From an uncultured Ruminococcus sp. (GTDB lineage Bacteria; Bacillota; Clostridia; Oscillospirales; CAG-382), in NCBI GenBank assembly GCA_902772845.1, contig CACYCI010000123.1, forward strand, positions 1-34,342: DNA of 34,342 bases, written 5' to 3'. This document shows, in pieces, positions 8,801-17,900 of this stretch. Numbering within the stretch: the stretch's first letter is position 1; each line of letters opens with the position of its first letter. The notes under the pieces were generated by a model. That model saw nothing but the letters and a program-made list of their open reading frames with translations. It did not search any database and had not been told where the DNA came from. The position numbers and the translations under genes are program-made.

Positions 8801-9391
8801 GGCGGCGGCGATCTTTTCACGCCAGAACGGGAGCGCACGGTATTTTCCGAGGACTTTGACCACCGCGGCTTTGAAAGGATCGAGCGAGCGGTAATCGGCA
8901 AAATTATCGCACAAAGCCATAGTGCGCTTGTCGTTTTCGGCGAGCTTTTTTTCTATAAAGCGGTCAAGGCAAGTATCCAAAAGGATGGAGTTTTCGCAAG
9001 TATCTATCACTCGGATCCCCGGCGGGATCGAAAGCGCGCTGAAATTTTCGCGCACAAGATCAAGGCAGAACGAATCGACCGTGGATATACGGGCCGACGG
9101 TATGAGATACAGATCGCGCGCGACGGATTTTTTGCCGGGGTTTGCTTCTATGTATTCCAAAAGCAGCGTATACAGCTTTGATCTGAGCGACGCGGCCGCC
9201 GAACGCAGAAACGTCACCACGAGTATTTCGGAAATATCCGTGCCGGCAATAAGACTTTCGAGTATACGCCCCGTGAGCACGGTGGTCTTTCCGCTGCCTG
9301 CGCCGGCAGAAACGATGAGCGTGCGACCGGACGCCTCCACCGCGGAAAGCTGTTCGTCATTGAATTTTTCGAGACGTTTTTCAGTACTCAC
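5870..9391 (-). CDS. addA: ATP-dependent helicase/nuclease subunit A
   Basis: The 1173-residue UvrD-type helicase and nuclease subunit of AddAB, which resects double-strand breaks for recombination. Seen: Walker A AGAGSGKTT (K35), helicase motif II DEYQD, motif III VGDVKQSIYRFR, motif VI YVALTRAMDRLYVTG, and a C-terminal RecB-type nuclease motif VIDCFF...VVDYKTDR. The length is near the family norm. The start is a GTG at 9391 behind AGGAGGTGG, lying within the end of addB (11-base overlap); the stop overlaps the next gene by 11 bases. A Cys- and Arg-rich stretch encoded around 7225-7440 fits the family poorly and may reflect divergence or a compensated frameshift. Confidence 0.95.
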   Translation of the reverse strand: MSTEKRLEKFNDEQLSAVEASGRTLIVSAGAGSGKTTVLTGRILESLIAGTDISEILVVTFLRSAAASLRSKLYTLLLEYIEANPGKKSVARDLYLIPSARISTVDSFCLDLVRENFSALSIPPGIRVIDTCENSILLDTCLDRFIEKKLAENDKRTMALCDNFADYRSLDPFKAAVVKVLGKYRALPFWREKIAAATEKTLASADIAVKKGFFACEYGADMRRHTIERMRSAQARAYTLHSACDTYFSKESEFKKIDYVVDFIDGFIEMAESGASFFDFGSYLNDWVPPKNAAIKDADFKEYFNSEYKYIESAVKKSAELFARGEDEVIEDHCRMAQTVAAFNGFVTEFEAEYYSAKLARGALDFSDFEQLALELLGRVAPDGTLCRTEFCETLRAGIKELYIDEYQDINPLQDMIFRLISKETNRFMVGDVKQSIYRFRNSSVKIFMGYLSSFADLTEKAPTGRIFLNENFRSQKPVLDFVNLLFDKLYNENTVGASYENERLRYPKKKEPVAAPPVEVDIFTGENAKTEKEAEFVASEIVSLVAGGKYKYGDIAVIMRSTSSDGVAFRKAFDSAGIPYASDKKEDFLSFPEIRLALALLRAVDDPLDDISLAASLRSPVFRFTAEDLYEIKRYYAYDSLYECLRHAAASHGRRTGIKRCYKADKRIGEVKRRPGVFLAHACRVGPRPGAETCEKSANALELLRGLRRSGAECSGSRLIWLMYQKTGLISLCSCERGGEKRVSHLNSLYKFALDYEKTSFRGLSEFLRYLEISAGEGNFNPESEDDEKELVKILTIHQSKGLEYPVVFVSDTGKKFNDKDLQGAYMVSDVGELTCAVTDGFVRKSPAALILQKAKEKRSSRIDDLFCLYVALTRAMDRLYVTGVLEKPKSKDFFSCASPIEWIYGVIGGINHPCFVLNEDPKPRSCAETSRTESSDLLIPDETFRRALAFEYPYGGGNRVPAKAAVSELRKGILEDDEYTRTIAVSEASRVPSFASPAADAASIGTATHLFMQFADFENVRKTGVEDELARLTEVGMISAEDASRVDTRALGVFFGSALCREISASPYVEREKRFNIIEDSSMLSDVEGEKVMIQGVIDCFFKNHDGTYTVVDYKTDRVRREDGEQKLAERHSMQLRYYCRAVERMTGGTVSRAVLWSFSLGKTVEVPYEG

Positions 9392-12300
9392 CGCTACCCA
9401 CCTCCTCTGTCACGGGCTTGTTGCGTTTGACGCGGAAATCATCAGAAAGCCGGCAAACGCTCTTGTGGTCGCAATATTTGCAGGCGTCGCACCCGGCGAT
9501 CCTGTTCCCTTCGCTGTCTTTGATCCCGGCGGAAGAATCGAGCGGAGAAACGTCCATTTTGCCTTTTGCGATAAGCCGCGCGGTGTTTTTAAGGCATTTT
9601 TCGGTCTTAGAAAGCAGCGCGCGGAATTCATCCTGAGTCACCTGCGACTTGGAATCCGGGTCCGTATCTATACCGGAAAGGCGCAGCTTTTTGGCTACCG
9701 CCCCGGCAAACGCTTCGCCGTCGGGGACGTCTTCGTACTTGAACGTGCCTATCTTTGCGGGATAATACCCTACCGCGGCGGGCGAATGAGGAGGGTAAGC
9801 GTGCTTTTTGAGATAAACGTCCATATACAGCATGAGCTGAAGATCCAGCCCGAAATCGAGTTTCTGCTTATTGAAAACGCGGCTCCCGGTCTTGTAGTCC
9901 ACAATACGCACGTAAGAGACGCCGTCACGTTCGCGGACGTCTATGCGGTCTGCGATACCGGAAAAATCCACGTTGAGCCCGTCGTCGGTCACGAAACGGT
10001 AATGCATGGGCTCTTCGAACGCGATCGGAGTGAAGGCCGTTTTTTCAAGCTCGTCGGCTATGTTTCTGAAAAGCAGACGCATAACGTTTTTCAGCCGTCC
10101 GAGCGAATATATGAGCGATTTCGGGATATCTCCGCCGCCCTTGCCCAAAGAAACTATGTAATCGTCGGTATAGCGGTCGGTAAGAGCAGCGAGCTTTGAA
10201 TCGTCCAGCGGGCGCAGCGAAGGATCCGCCACGAGTTCGGACACAAAAAGCTGAAGCAGGCGATGCACGAATATGCCGAGCTCAGAAGCGTTGAGTTTGG
10301 CTTCCGGCTTGGCTTTGAGATGAAGCACCTCGTTTGCAAAATAAGAAAACGGGCAGTTTGAATAACGTTCGAATTTTGTGGGCGAAAGCGAAACGCATCC
10401 GCCGTCTTGATAATCGATCTGAGCGCGACTGTCGCACAAAGGAAATTCGCGCGCGGTCAGCGAGCCGTCCAACCCTTTTTCGCGCAGGAGCCGCGCAGCG
10501 GCGGGGCTTGCAAACATAGAACGTTCACGCGCGGAAGCGGCTGAAAACACCAGCGTTTGCGGCTGCTCGCCGAAACTGACGGAAACCGCGCCGCGGCAAA
10601 GCCGCTGCAGTCTCATTGCACCAACGGAAGCGCGCTGAGCGCCGCCGGTGGAATATATACATACCAGTTTTTCGCTCGCACTGCATGCCGCGAGATAGAA
10701 AAACAGCTTTTCGTTGCAGATCTGGCGGTCGAATGTGTCTTCTATGTAAATATCCCTTTCGGCAAGCCGACGGACTTCGTCGCGGTCGAATATCCCCGCG
10801 GCAGAAGGCGAGGCGGGAAATTCTCCGTCATTGGCGCCGAAAAGTATAACGGCGCGCGGATTATCGGCGCGGAATACCGAAGCGCCGCCTATGATAACGG
10901 AATCGCACACCGCAGGCACCGCGCCGAGCGTATACGTACCGAGCACGAGCTCCAGCCGCTTTTGAAGCAGGTCGGGAGTTACGGAGCGTTCGCCTCCCGT
11001 GTCATGGAGCTGTTCGAGCGCGCTGACGATTATATCCCAAAGCTGTGTGAGCCGCTGGGCGCTTGCGTCGTCGCCGCTTTCGCGGAGGGCCTTTGCTTTT
11101 GCGCGGACTTGACCGGCGGCGTTGACCGCCGTGAGCAGACCGTAGAGCGCCTTTGCGCCCCCTGCGTAAGTGGGATCGGCAAGCAGACTGCCGGCAAAAT
11201 CCTTGAGCACCGCCGATATTTTCCAGCGGGCATTATTTATTATGGCGAGCCGGCGCACGGTGTTTTTAGTGTCACGCGCAGAAAAACCTTCCGGGTTCAT
11301 GAGCCACTGCACGTCGTCCACCCATTTTTTGCCTCTTATGTTCCATGTCTGCGCGTACCGCGTTATAAGCTCCGCTTCGGAAGACGAAACGGGCATAAAT
11401 CCGCTTTTGATGAGCTTTATTACCGATGCGGTCTGAAAACCGCCCGCAACGCATTCGACAGCCGATACCAGGAACACCGCGAGCGGCTTGGTGAGCGTTT
11501 CTTCTTTTGCGGAAAAGAAACACGGCACCGAATGCTTGGCCAACACGGTGTCGAGCACGCCGATATAGTTTTCGGGCTTGCGCGCAATAATGACTATGTC
11601 GCGCCAGCGCATACCGCTTTGGGCGAGCTTTATGGCGGCGTACGCCGCGGCTTCGGCCTCTTCGAAAACGGAAGCGCATTTTATGAATTCCACGTCGTCT
11701 GCCGCGCCGTCATAAGCGGGAGCGCCGTCGTTCCAGATATTCTGTTCTATGTAAGCAAGGCAGGGGGATACGAATCTCCCTCCGCTTTGCAGTTCGATAT
11801 CCTCGCATTTTTTATGCTGCGCAAGGCGCGCAAAAGCGTAAGACGGGTTGGCGAACATTTCGCTTTCGTCGTCGCGGTCGTAGCAGATCGCCACGTAAAG
11901 GTCATCGCATTGAGCATAGATCTTGTCAAGCACGCGCTGCTGCTGTTCGGTGAACGAGTTGAACGAATCCACGAACACGGTCTTTCCTTTGAAAAACGGC
12001 ATACTGCGCAGATTCTGCGCATAAACAGTGAGTACGTCGCGCGAGTCGCGGTTGTTTGCGCCGAACATGGAATCGTATTCCGTAAGGATAATATCGGTCT
12101 CGCGCGATTTTACGCCGAGCCGCCCGAATTCGCCGAGCCGCGACAGCAAACGGTGGTCGACCCCGTTTTCCTTGAGCGCGCGCGACGTTTCGATCATTTT
12201 GAGTATGAATGAATTCTCGGCGCACACCGGAGCGAATTCCGCAAGACGGTCACGCACGTTTTCCAGCGCGAAAGCCATCATAAGCGCCCTGCCGCCCTCG

Positions 12301-12551
12301 TCCGTATAACTGACGGCAAGTTCGCCGTATTCGCGGTAGGTGCGGTTTGGGAGGCGGTCGAAGGTAAGCACCTCGGCGCACAGATTCGCCTTTGCGCCGA
12401 AACGAACTGAAACGTCCTTTTCGTATTCCATGGATTGCTGCACCGGCACGATCACCACGCATTTTGTCCCTTGCGCGATCTTTTCGCCGAGCAGCGTCTT
12501 TATATATTCGCTTTTGCCGCTTCCGGCGCGGCCGTAGATCCTGTGCAGCAA
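9381..12551 (-). CDS. addB: ATP-dependent helicase/nuclease subunit B (TTG start)
   Basis: Partner of AddA with an inactivated helicase-like domain, an N-terminal ATP site and a C-terminal nuclease held by an iron-sulphur cluster. The product is 1056 residues from the TTG at 12551. Walker A GRAGSGKS then sits at residues 7-14, as usual in AddB. The four cluster cysteines are visible: one in YSNCPFSYFAN and a C-x2-C-x5-C near the end (CKYCDHKSVC). The nuclease motif is IVDYKTG. The 12551 start is preferred because GGAGG lies eight bases upstream. A longer frame opens at another TTG at 12593 but would overlap spoIIR and lacks a good ribosome site. addA follows with an 11-base overlap. Confidence 0.93.
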   Translation of the reverse strand: MLHRIYGRAGSGKSEYIKTLLGEKIAQGTKCVVIVPVQQSMEYEKDVSVRFGAKANLCAEVLTFDRLPNRTYREYGELAVSYTDEGGRALMMAFALENVRDRLAEFAPVCAENSFILKMIETSRALKENGVDHRLLSRLGEFGRLGVKSRETDIILTEYDSMFGANNRDSRDVLTVYAQNLRSMPFFKGKTVFVDSFNSFTEQQQRVLDKIYAQCDDLYVAICYDRDDESEMFANPSYAFARLAQHKKCEDIELQSGGRFVSPCLAYIEQNIWNDGAPAYDGAADDVEFIKCASVFEEAEAAAYAAIKLAQSGMRWRDIVIIARKPENYIGVLDTVLAKHSVPCFFSAKEETLTKPLAVFLVSAVECVAGGFQTASVIKLIKSGFMPVSSSEAELITRYAQTWNIRGKKWVDDVQWLMNPEGFSARDTKNTVRRLAIINNARWKISAVLKDFAGSLLADPTYAGGAKALYGLLTAVNAAGQVRAKAKALRESGDDASAQRLTQLWDIIVSALEQLHDTGGERSVTPDLLQKRLELVLGTYTLGAVPAVCDSVIIGGASVFRADNPRAVILFGANDGEFPASPSAAGIFDRDEVRRLAERDIYIEDTFDRQICNEKLFFYLAACSASEKLVCIYSTGGAQRASVGAMRLQRLCRGAVSVSFGEQPQTLVFSAASARERSMFASPAAARLLREKGLDGSLTAREFPLCDSRAQIDYQDGGCVSLSPTKFERYSNCPFSYFANEVLHLKAKPEAKLNASELGIFVHRLLQLFVSELVADPSLRPLDDSKLAALTDRYTDDYIVSLGKGGGDIPKSLIYSLGRLKNVMRLLFRNIADELEKTAFTPIAFEEPMHYRFVTDDGLNVDFSGIADRIDVRERDGVSYVRIVDYKTGSRVFNKQKLDFGLDLQLMLYMDVYLKKHAYPPHSPAAVGYYPAKIGTFKYEDVPDGEAFAGAVAKKLRLSGIDTDPDSKSQVTQDEFRALLSKTEKCLKNTARLIAKGKMDVSPLDSSAGIKDSEGNRIAGCDACKYCDHKSVCRLSDDFRVKRNKPVTEEVGSGEY

Positions 12552-12559
12552 ATCATGTA

Positions 12560-12564
12560 CCTCC
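12560..12564 (-). promoter_or_regulatory. Ribosome binding site deciding the addB start
   Basis: GGAGG on the minus strand (12564-12560), eight bases before TTG (12551-12549) and just after the spoIIR stop at 12571. An ATG at 12556-12554 is closer but out of frame with addB. Confidence 0.75.
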
Positions 12565-12570
12565 GTTTTA

Positions 12571-13173
12571 TCAGTAAAATCCAAACCATTCAAGCAGTTT
12601 TATCCTTATGCGCGGCGTGTTTTGCGCAATAGCGGGGCGTTCGCCGCCGGAGTCGTTTTCGCCGTCGCCTCCGGTAGTCCGGGAACTGCCGAGACAAAGA
12701 GGCGGAAACAGCACGCACCACCAGTTTTTCCCTTTGCCTTCGCCTATGATAACGCGCAAAGAGAGATATTTCCCCGCCGGATAAATACGGTCGCCGTATT
12801 CTCTTTGCGGATATTCTTCCTCGCCGAACACCACCCGCACCGGATACGAAGCTCCGCGTTCCGCCACGACTCGCTCCGCAACGGCTTGGATACGGGGCGC
12901 GGAACCGTTCACGATACGAATGGCAGAGCCGAGATCTTCGCCTTCGAACGCCGAACGCGCATCCGCAAGCAGCGCGTCGCGCACGGCGAGCTTGAGCGAC
13001 TGGTCGGATTCTGTGTCGGAATTGGCTATTACGTGCAGCCGTATGACGCTTTTGTAAAGCGAACGCTCTTTGATCGGAAGATACGCCGCCGAAGCGAGCG
13101 TGATCATAACCGCCGCCGTCAGCGTGAACGCGAACGCCACGGCGCGTTTTTGCCGTTTGTCTTTGTTTTTCAC
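12571..13173 (-). CDS. spoIIR: Stage II sporulation protein R
   Basis: A forespore-made signal protein, secreted toward the mother cell, that activates the SpoIIGA protease to process pro-sigma-E. The product is 200 residues. Seen: a basic N-terminus, a membrane or signal segment at about 11-31, the family core RLHVIANSD (45-53), KLAVRDALL, and the hallmark GEGKGKNWWCVLFPPLC (144-160). Family length is typical. The start is a GTG at 13173 with AGGTGAT upstream. It lies 71 bases after ispE and 19 bases before addB. In Bacillus its promoter is read by sigma-F; here only a sigma-A-like candidate is visible. Its presence implies an endospore-forming lineage, although not that this strain sporulates. 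Confidence 0.96.
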   Translation of the reverse strand: MKNKDKRQKRAVAFAFTLTAAVMITLASAAYLPIKERSLYKSVIRLHVIANSDTESDQSLKLAVRDALLADARSAFEGEDLGSAIRIVNGSAPRIQAVAERVVAERGASYPVRVVFGEEEYPQREYGDRIYPAGKYLSLRVIIGEGKGKNWWCVLFPPLCLGSSRTTGGDGENDSGGERPAIAQNTPRIRIKLLEWFGFY

Positions 13174-13214
13174 GTTTTATCACCTCGAACTGATTATCGG
13201 CAACGATAAACGCG

Positions 13215-13243
13215 ATTATACGCAAAAATGCCGTGCGTGAAAA
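13215..13243 (-). promoter_or_regulatory. Candidate internal promoter ahead of spoIIR
   Basis: Minus strand TTTTCA (13243-13238), 17-base spacer, perfect TATAAT (13220-13215); predicted start near 13208 gives a leader of about 35 bases. The -35 matches four of six bases. The overlapping GTATA resembles a sigma-F -35, but no good GG-containing sigma-F -10 follows at the right distance. Confidence 0.4.
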
Positions 13244-13254
13244 ATTACCGCACG
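13232..13254 (-). terminator. Weak hairpin at the ispE stop
   Basis: On the minus strand CGTGCG (13254-13249) pairs with CGCACG (13237-13232) around an 11-base loop that contains the ispE stop, followed by GCATTTTTGCG. A six-base stem with a five-T run is at best a partial terminator; it overlaps the candidate spoIIR promoter. Confidence 0.3.
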
Positions 13255-14078
13255 ACACTTTCCGCAAATGCGGCAAAATGTTCACCCTGCAACGCTTTTG
13301 CGGCGTCGATCGCTCCTGAACGATCGGCAAAAATACCGAAGCACCCGCTTCCGCTGCCCGTAAGCGAAACGCCTATGGCTCCGCAGGACATGAGCGCGGC
13401 GCGGCAAAGCACCGTGCCGGGGCAGAAAGAGCCGCAGATATCGGTAAAATCGTTGTGGAGCGAATATGCCGCTTTGTACGGATCGCCTTCACGCAAGGCG
13501 CGGATCATTTCCCCGCTGTTGGGGGCGAAAAAGTTATATTTATCGGATTCGGCAAACATCTGTGCTGTCGAAGCGCCTTCATCCGGCGCGCAGAGGCAAT
13601 AGTAAAACGACGCGCGGCATTCTATACGTTCGGTCCGCTCGCCCTTGCCTGTGCAGAGCGCGGTCCCCCCGCGCACGAGGAACGGAACGTCGGCGCCGAG
13701 CGCAGCCGCAAGGCGGCAAAGCTCTTCGGCGGAAAGTGGCGAACCGTAAAGCGAATCCAGCGCGCGCAAAACGGCAGCCGCGTCGGCGGAACCGCCGCCG
13801 AACCCGCCGCAAACAGGTATGCGCTTATTGATGACGATCTCTGCGCCGCCCTTTATGCCGGTGCTCGCAAAAAACGCACGCGCCGCCTTAAAAGCAAGGT
13901 TCCTTTCGCCCGAAAGCGCGCCGCATTCCACGCTTATGCCGGCGCTTTCGCGCACAAAAACGTCATCGCAAAGCGAGACGGTCTGCATCACGGTCTCGAC
14001 AGAATGGTAACCGTCGGGGAGCTTGCCTGTTATGCTTAGCGTAAGATTCAGTTTTGCATAAGCTTTTTCGTTTATCAT
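13245..14078 (-). CDS. ispE: 4-diphosphocytidyl-2-C-methyl-D-erythritol kinase
   Basis: GHMP kinase of the MEP pathway that phosphorylates CDP-methylerythritol on the route to isopentenyl diphosphate. The product is 277 residues from the ATG at 14078. Seen: N-terminal KLNLTL with the catalytic lysine K9, PDGYH (21-25), the GHMP phosphate loop PVCGGFGGGSADAA (88-101), the catalytic aspartate D130 in LGADVPF, and the C-terminal SLTGSGSGCFG loop. The start ATG overlaps the stop of the PHP gene by four bases, which fixes it; an open frame extends to 14456 but lies inside that gene and gives a non-family N-terminus. dxr and ispG of the same pathway are in this block. Confidence 0.96.
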   Translation of the reverse strand: MINEKAYAKLNLTLSITGKLPDGYHSVETVMQTVSLCDDVFVRESAGISVECGALSGERNLAFKAARAFFASTGIKGGAEIVINKRIPVCGGFGGGSADAAAVLRALDSLYGSPLSAEELCRLAAALGADVPFLVRGGTALCTGKGERTERIECRASFYYCLCAPDEGASTAQMFAESDKYNFFAPNSGEMIRALREGDPYKAAYSLHNDFTDICGSFCPGTVLCRAALMSCGAIGVSLTGSGSGCFGIFADRSGAIDAAKALQGEHFAAFAESVVR

Positions 14079-14905
14079 ATATCTCTGAATACCGGCTTTC
14101 TTTCGCGGAAAGTGACAACGCCGCCAAACCCGAGTTCCTTGAGCAGGCGGTAGGTATCGGCTATGTCCGCCGCGAGGTCGCACGCGTAATGCGCGTCCGA
14201 ACCGACAGTGACAAGTTCGCCGCCGAGCTCGCGGTAGAATTTGATAAGATCGGTGTGCGGGAAAGTGCAGCCGTCGCGCTGGCGCAGGCCGGAAGTGTTC
14301 ACTTCGAGCGCTATGCCTTTTTCTATTATACGCCTGAGCACCGGCTCGAACTGCTCGCGCCCCTTTGTATAGACTTCTATTATGTTTTCCCTGCCGTGGC
14401 GGTGAAAATAGCGGTACGGATATGTGATATGCGCCAGCGTATCGAAACCGCCCCATTCCACAAGTTCACTCATTTCGGAAAGATAAAGCTCCCACGAATG
14501 CGCGAGCGTAGAGTCGGAAACCGCGGGATATTCCATATCTGAAAAATCCGGGAATCCGCGCACGCAATGCACCGAGCCGATTATGAAATCATATTTGAAT
14601 TCGTCAAGTATGCTGCGCGTCTTTTGCATTTTGTGGCACGCCTGCGCGAGCTCCACTCCGTAGACCACTTCGGTCCTGCCTGAGTATTTTCCCTTTGCGG
14701 CGCAAATATCGCGCCGGATCCCTTCGTTGTCGAGCGGAGGAAATATATTGCCCATAGTCTGGTCGATCTCGAGATGGTCCGTGACCGCGATCGACCCCAG
14801 CCCGAGCTCGACGGCGCGGGCGCAAAGCGCGTCTATCGACGCACCGCGCGACTTGTCGACATCGCCGGAATAGAGTGAATGGCAATGAGTTTCGTGTATC
14901 TGCAT
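14075..14905 (-). CDS. Stand-alone PHP-family phosphoesterase (histidinol-phosphatase-like)
   Basis: A 276-residue PHP-fold protein closest in layout to HisK/HisJ histidinol phosphatases. The metal-ligand set appears complete: H7 and H9 (THCHS), D43/H44 (VTDHLE), E85 (GVELA), H113 (GSVHC), H159 (LAHITYPYRY), and D237/H239 (GSDAH). The start ATG at 14905 has AAGAGG seven bases upstream; the frame is open to 14971 but that would overlap polC. It lies 25 bases after polC and overlaps ispE by four bases. No other histidine gene is nearby, so the true substrate is uncertain; other phosphate esters or a nucleic-acid-related role remain possible. Confidence 0.85.
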   Translation of the reverse strand: MQIHETHCHSLYSGDVDKSRGASIDALCARAVELGLGSIAVTDHLEIDQTMGNIFPPLDNEGIRRDICAAKGKYSGRTEVVYGVELAQACHKMQKTRSILDEFKYDFIIGSVHCVRGFPDFSDMEYPAVSDSTLAHSWELYLSEMSELVEWGGFDTLAHITYPYRYFHRHGRENIIEVYTKGREQFEPVLRRIIEKGIALEVNTSGLRQRDGCTFPHTDLIKFYRELGGELVTVGSDAHYACDLAADIADTYRLLKELGFGGVVTFRERKPVFRDI

Positions 14906-14930
14906 ATGTACGCCTCTTTTTAAAGTAGTA

Positions 14931-17900
14931 TCAGAAAAATGAAAGCTGGTCGGATTCCGGCAGCGAAGCAAGGCAGCCTTTTTCCTGCAGCAGATCCACT
15001 ATGGACCTGCCTACGCCCGGGTAGGAGCGGAGCGTTTCGACCGTTGAAACGCCGGATCTCACAGCGTCGTACAGACATTGCGCAGCCGATTTTCCCAGCC
15101 CGCCTATCGCCGTGAACGGAAGCCGGATCTTGCCGTCTTCCGGCACGAAAGACGAAACGGACGATTTTAAGATATCCACGGGCAGGAAAGAGATCCCGCG
15201 CGCGTACATTTCGTTTACTATCTGCATACAGCCGTAGACGGCTTCCTCCTGCTGAGTGGAGTCGTTCTGCTGGCGCGCGTTTTCGAGATATTTCATCAAC
15301 CCGGATTTGGACTGCATCGCCACGTCGTAATCGAACCCGTCGGGACGGGCGGAAAAGTACGTGGCGTAGTATTCCACGGGGCGGAACACTTTGTACCACG
15401 CGAGTCTGAGCGCGGCTATGACGTACGCGGCAGCGTGCGCCTTGGGGAACATGTACTTGATCTTGCGGCAGGACTGGATATACCATTCCGGCACGTCGTG
15501 CTCTGTCATTTCTTTTTCGAAATCGTCGGTAAGCCCTTTGCCTTTGCGGACCGATTCCATGATCTTGAATGCCGACGAAGGTTCAAGCCCCTTTTGCAGC
15601 AGGTACAGCATTATGGAATCGCGCGTGCCGATTATGGTATCGATAGTGCAGGTGCCGTTTTTGATCAGCTCTTCGCCGTTCCCGAGCCAAATGCCCGTTC
15701 CGTGAGAAAGCCCCGATATCTGCAAAAGATCTGAAAAGTTCTTGGGTTTTGCGGCCAGAAGCATACCGCGGACGTATGGCGTGCCCATTTCAGGCAGACC
15801 GAGAGTGCCTGTTTCGCACATTATGGATTCCGGCGTAACGCCCAGCGCGGCGGGAGACGCGAACAGCGAATAGACAGTCTTATCGTTGAGCGGAATATCG
15901 CGGACGTCCGTACCGGTATAATCTTCGAGTATTTTATACATGGTAGGCACATCGTGGCCGAGCATATCGAGTTTTAATATTGTGTCATGCAGGAATTCAA
16001 AAGCAAAATGCGTGGTGACGACCCCGCTGGATTCTTTTTCGGCGGGGTGCTGCACGGGTGTGAAATCGTACACCTCGTACTGCTTCGGCACGACTATGAT
16101 CCCGCCCGGATGCTGACCGGTGGTGCGCTTTACGCCCACGCAGCCGGTAGTGAGGCGGTTTATTTCGGCTTTGGAAAGTGAAATGCCTTTTTCTTCGAGA
16201 TACTTTTTAACGTAGCCGTAAGCCGTTTTGAACGCTATGGTACCGACGGTGCCGGCGCGGTAGATGTTTTCCTTGCCGAAAAGCACTTCGGTGTACTTAT
16301 GAGCGTCGGACTGCACGTCGCCCGAAAAGTTCAGGTCTATATCCGGCGCCTTGTCGCCCTTGAAGCCGAGGAACGTTTCAAAGGGGATGTCGTGGCCGTC
16401 GCAGACCATTTTTGTTCCGCATTTCGGGCAGTCGGCGTCGTCTAAGTCGAATCCGCTGCCGACGCTGCCGTCGGTGAAGAATTCGCTGTAACGGCAGTTC
16501 GGACATCTGCGGTGAGGCGGGAGCGGGTTGACTTCGGAAATATCCGCGAGCATGGCGACCACGGAAGAGCCGACCGACCCGCGCGAACCGACAAGATACC
16601 CTTTGCTTTCGGAATTGGCGACAAGCTTGCGGGCGATTATGTAAAGGACAGAAAAGCCGTGCTTTATGATGGCTTCCAGTTCGCGGTCCAGCCGTTTTTT
16701 TACGATCTCGGGCAACGGATCGCCATAAAGGCGCCTGGCTTTTTCGTTACAGCAGTTGACAAGCTCTTCTTCGGCGCCGTCGATTGAAGGCGGATAAGTG
16801 CCTTTGGGTATGGGGCGTATATCCGGCTCGACCATATCCGCGACCTTGCGCGTGTTGGTAACTACCACTTCGTATGCGCGGTCGCCCAGATACGAAAACT
16901 CCTTAAGCATTTCGTCCGTGGTTTTAAGATACATCCCCGTATGACGGAAAGCGTCGCCGAATTTCTGACCGTTTTTGAGAAGCTGGCGGTAGATCTCGTC
17001 ATCGGCGGTCATAAAATGGACGTCGCCCGTAGCCACGCACGGCTTGCCCTGCTTGTCCGCGACTTCGAGTATACGGCGGTTGATATTATGAAGGTCTTCC
17101 ACGGTGACCGGGTTTTCGCCTTCGAGCATATATCCGTTGTTGCTGTCGGGCATTATTTCGAAATAATCGTAAAAATCGGCGGCTTTCATAAGATCGCCGT
17201 AGGCGCTCTTTTGCGATATTTTCTGGAATATCTCGCCGGACGAGCACGCCGAACCGATTATGAGCCCTTCGCGGTACTGCTGGAGCACCGTTTTGGGGAT
17301 ACGCGGATAGCGGTAGTAATAATCCAGGTAAGAAAACGAAACAAGCTTATAAAGGTTCTTGAGCCCGGTCTTATTCTTTACGAGTATGGTGACGTGGTAC
17401 GGTCTGAGCCGGCGCGGGTCGGATTTTTCGGCCATTTCGCTTATCAGCTTGCCGACTGTGGTGACGCTGTCGGGCAGCATCTGATATATCATGCTGTCGA
17501 AAATATCGGCGAGCATCCGGCAGTCATCGCACGCGCGGTGATGATTGAATTCGCCAAGTTTGTAATGATTGCGCAGCGCTTCAAGGTTATGGCGCGAAAG
17601 CTTGGGGTTGAGATGCCGCGAAAGTGCGACGGTGTCTATGTAGGCGTTGGGCAGTTTTTCGCCGTTATCGGCGAGCACCCTGCGTATAAAACTTATATCG
17701 AAATTTGCGTTGTGAGCTACAAGTACCGTATCGCCCGCAAAGCGCATGAATTCATGCACCGCGTCGATCTGCGAAGGCGCGCCGGCGACCATTTCGTCGG
17801 TAATGCCGGTGAGTTCGGTTATGTTTTCGGGGATATGAGTTTCGGGGTCGACGAAAGTGTCGAATTCATCCACCACTTTTCCGCCGCAAAAACGCACCGC

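Noticed and set aside
10557-12212. Long plus-strand open frame (551 codons) antisense to addB
   Set aside because: No recognisable domain, no ribosome site, and it mirrors a well-supported AddB. GC-ending codons in the real gene avoid the codons whose complements are stops, so long antisense frames arise by chance.
14079-14456. N-terminal extension of ispE upstream of 14078
   Set aside because: The extension is antisense-like Arg/His-rich sequence in another frame of the PHP gene; IspE proteins begin near the KLNLTL motif and the ATGA overlap fixes the start.
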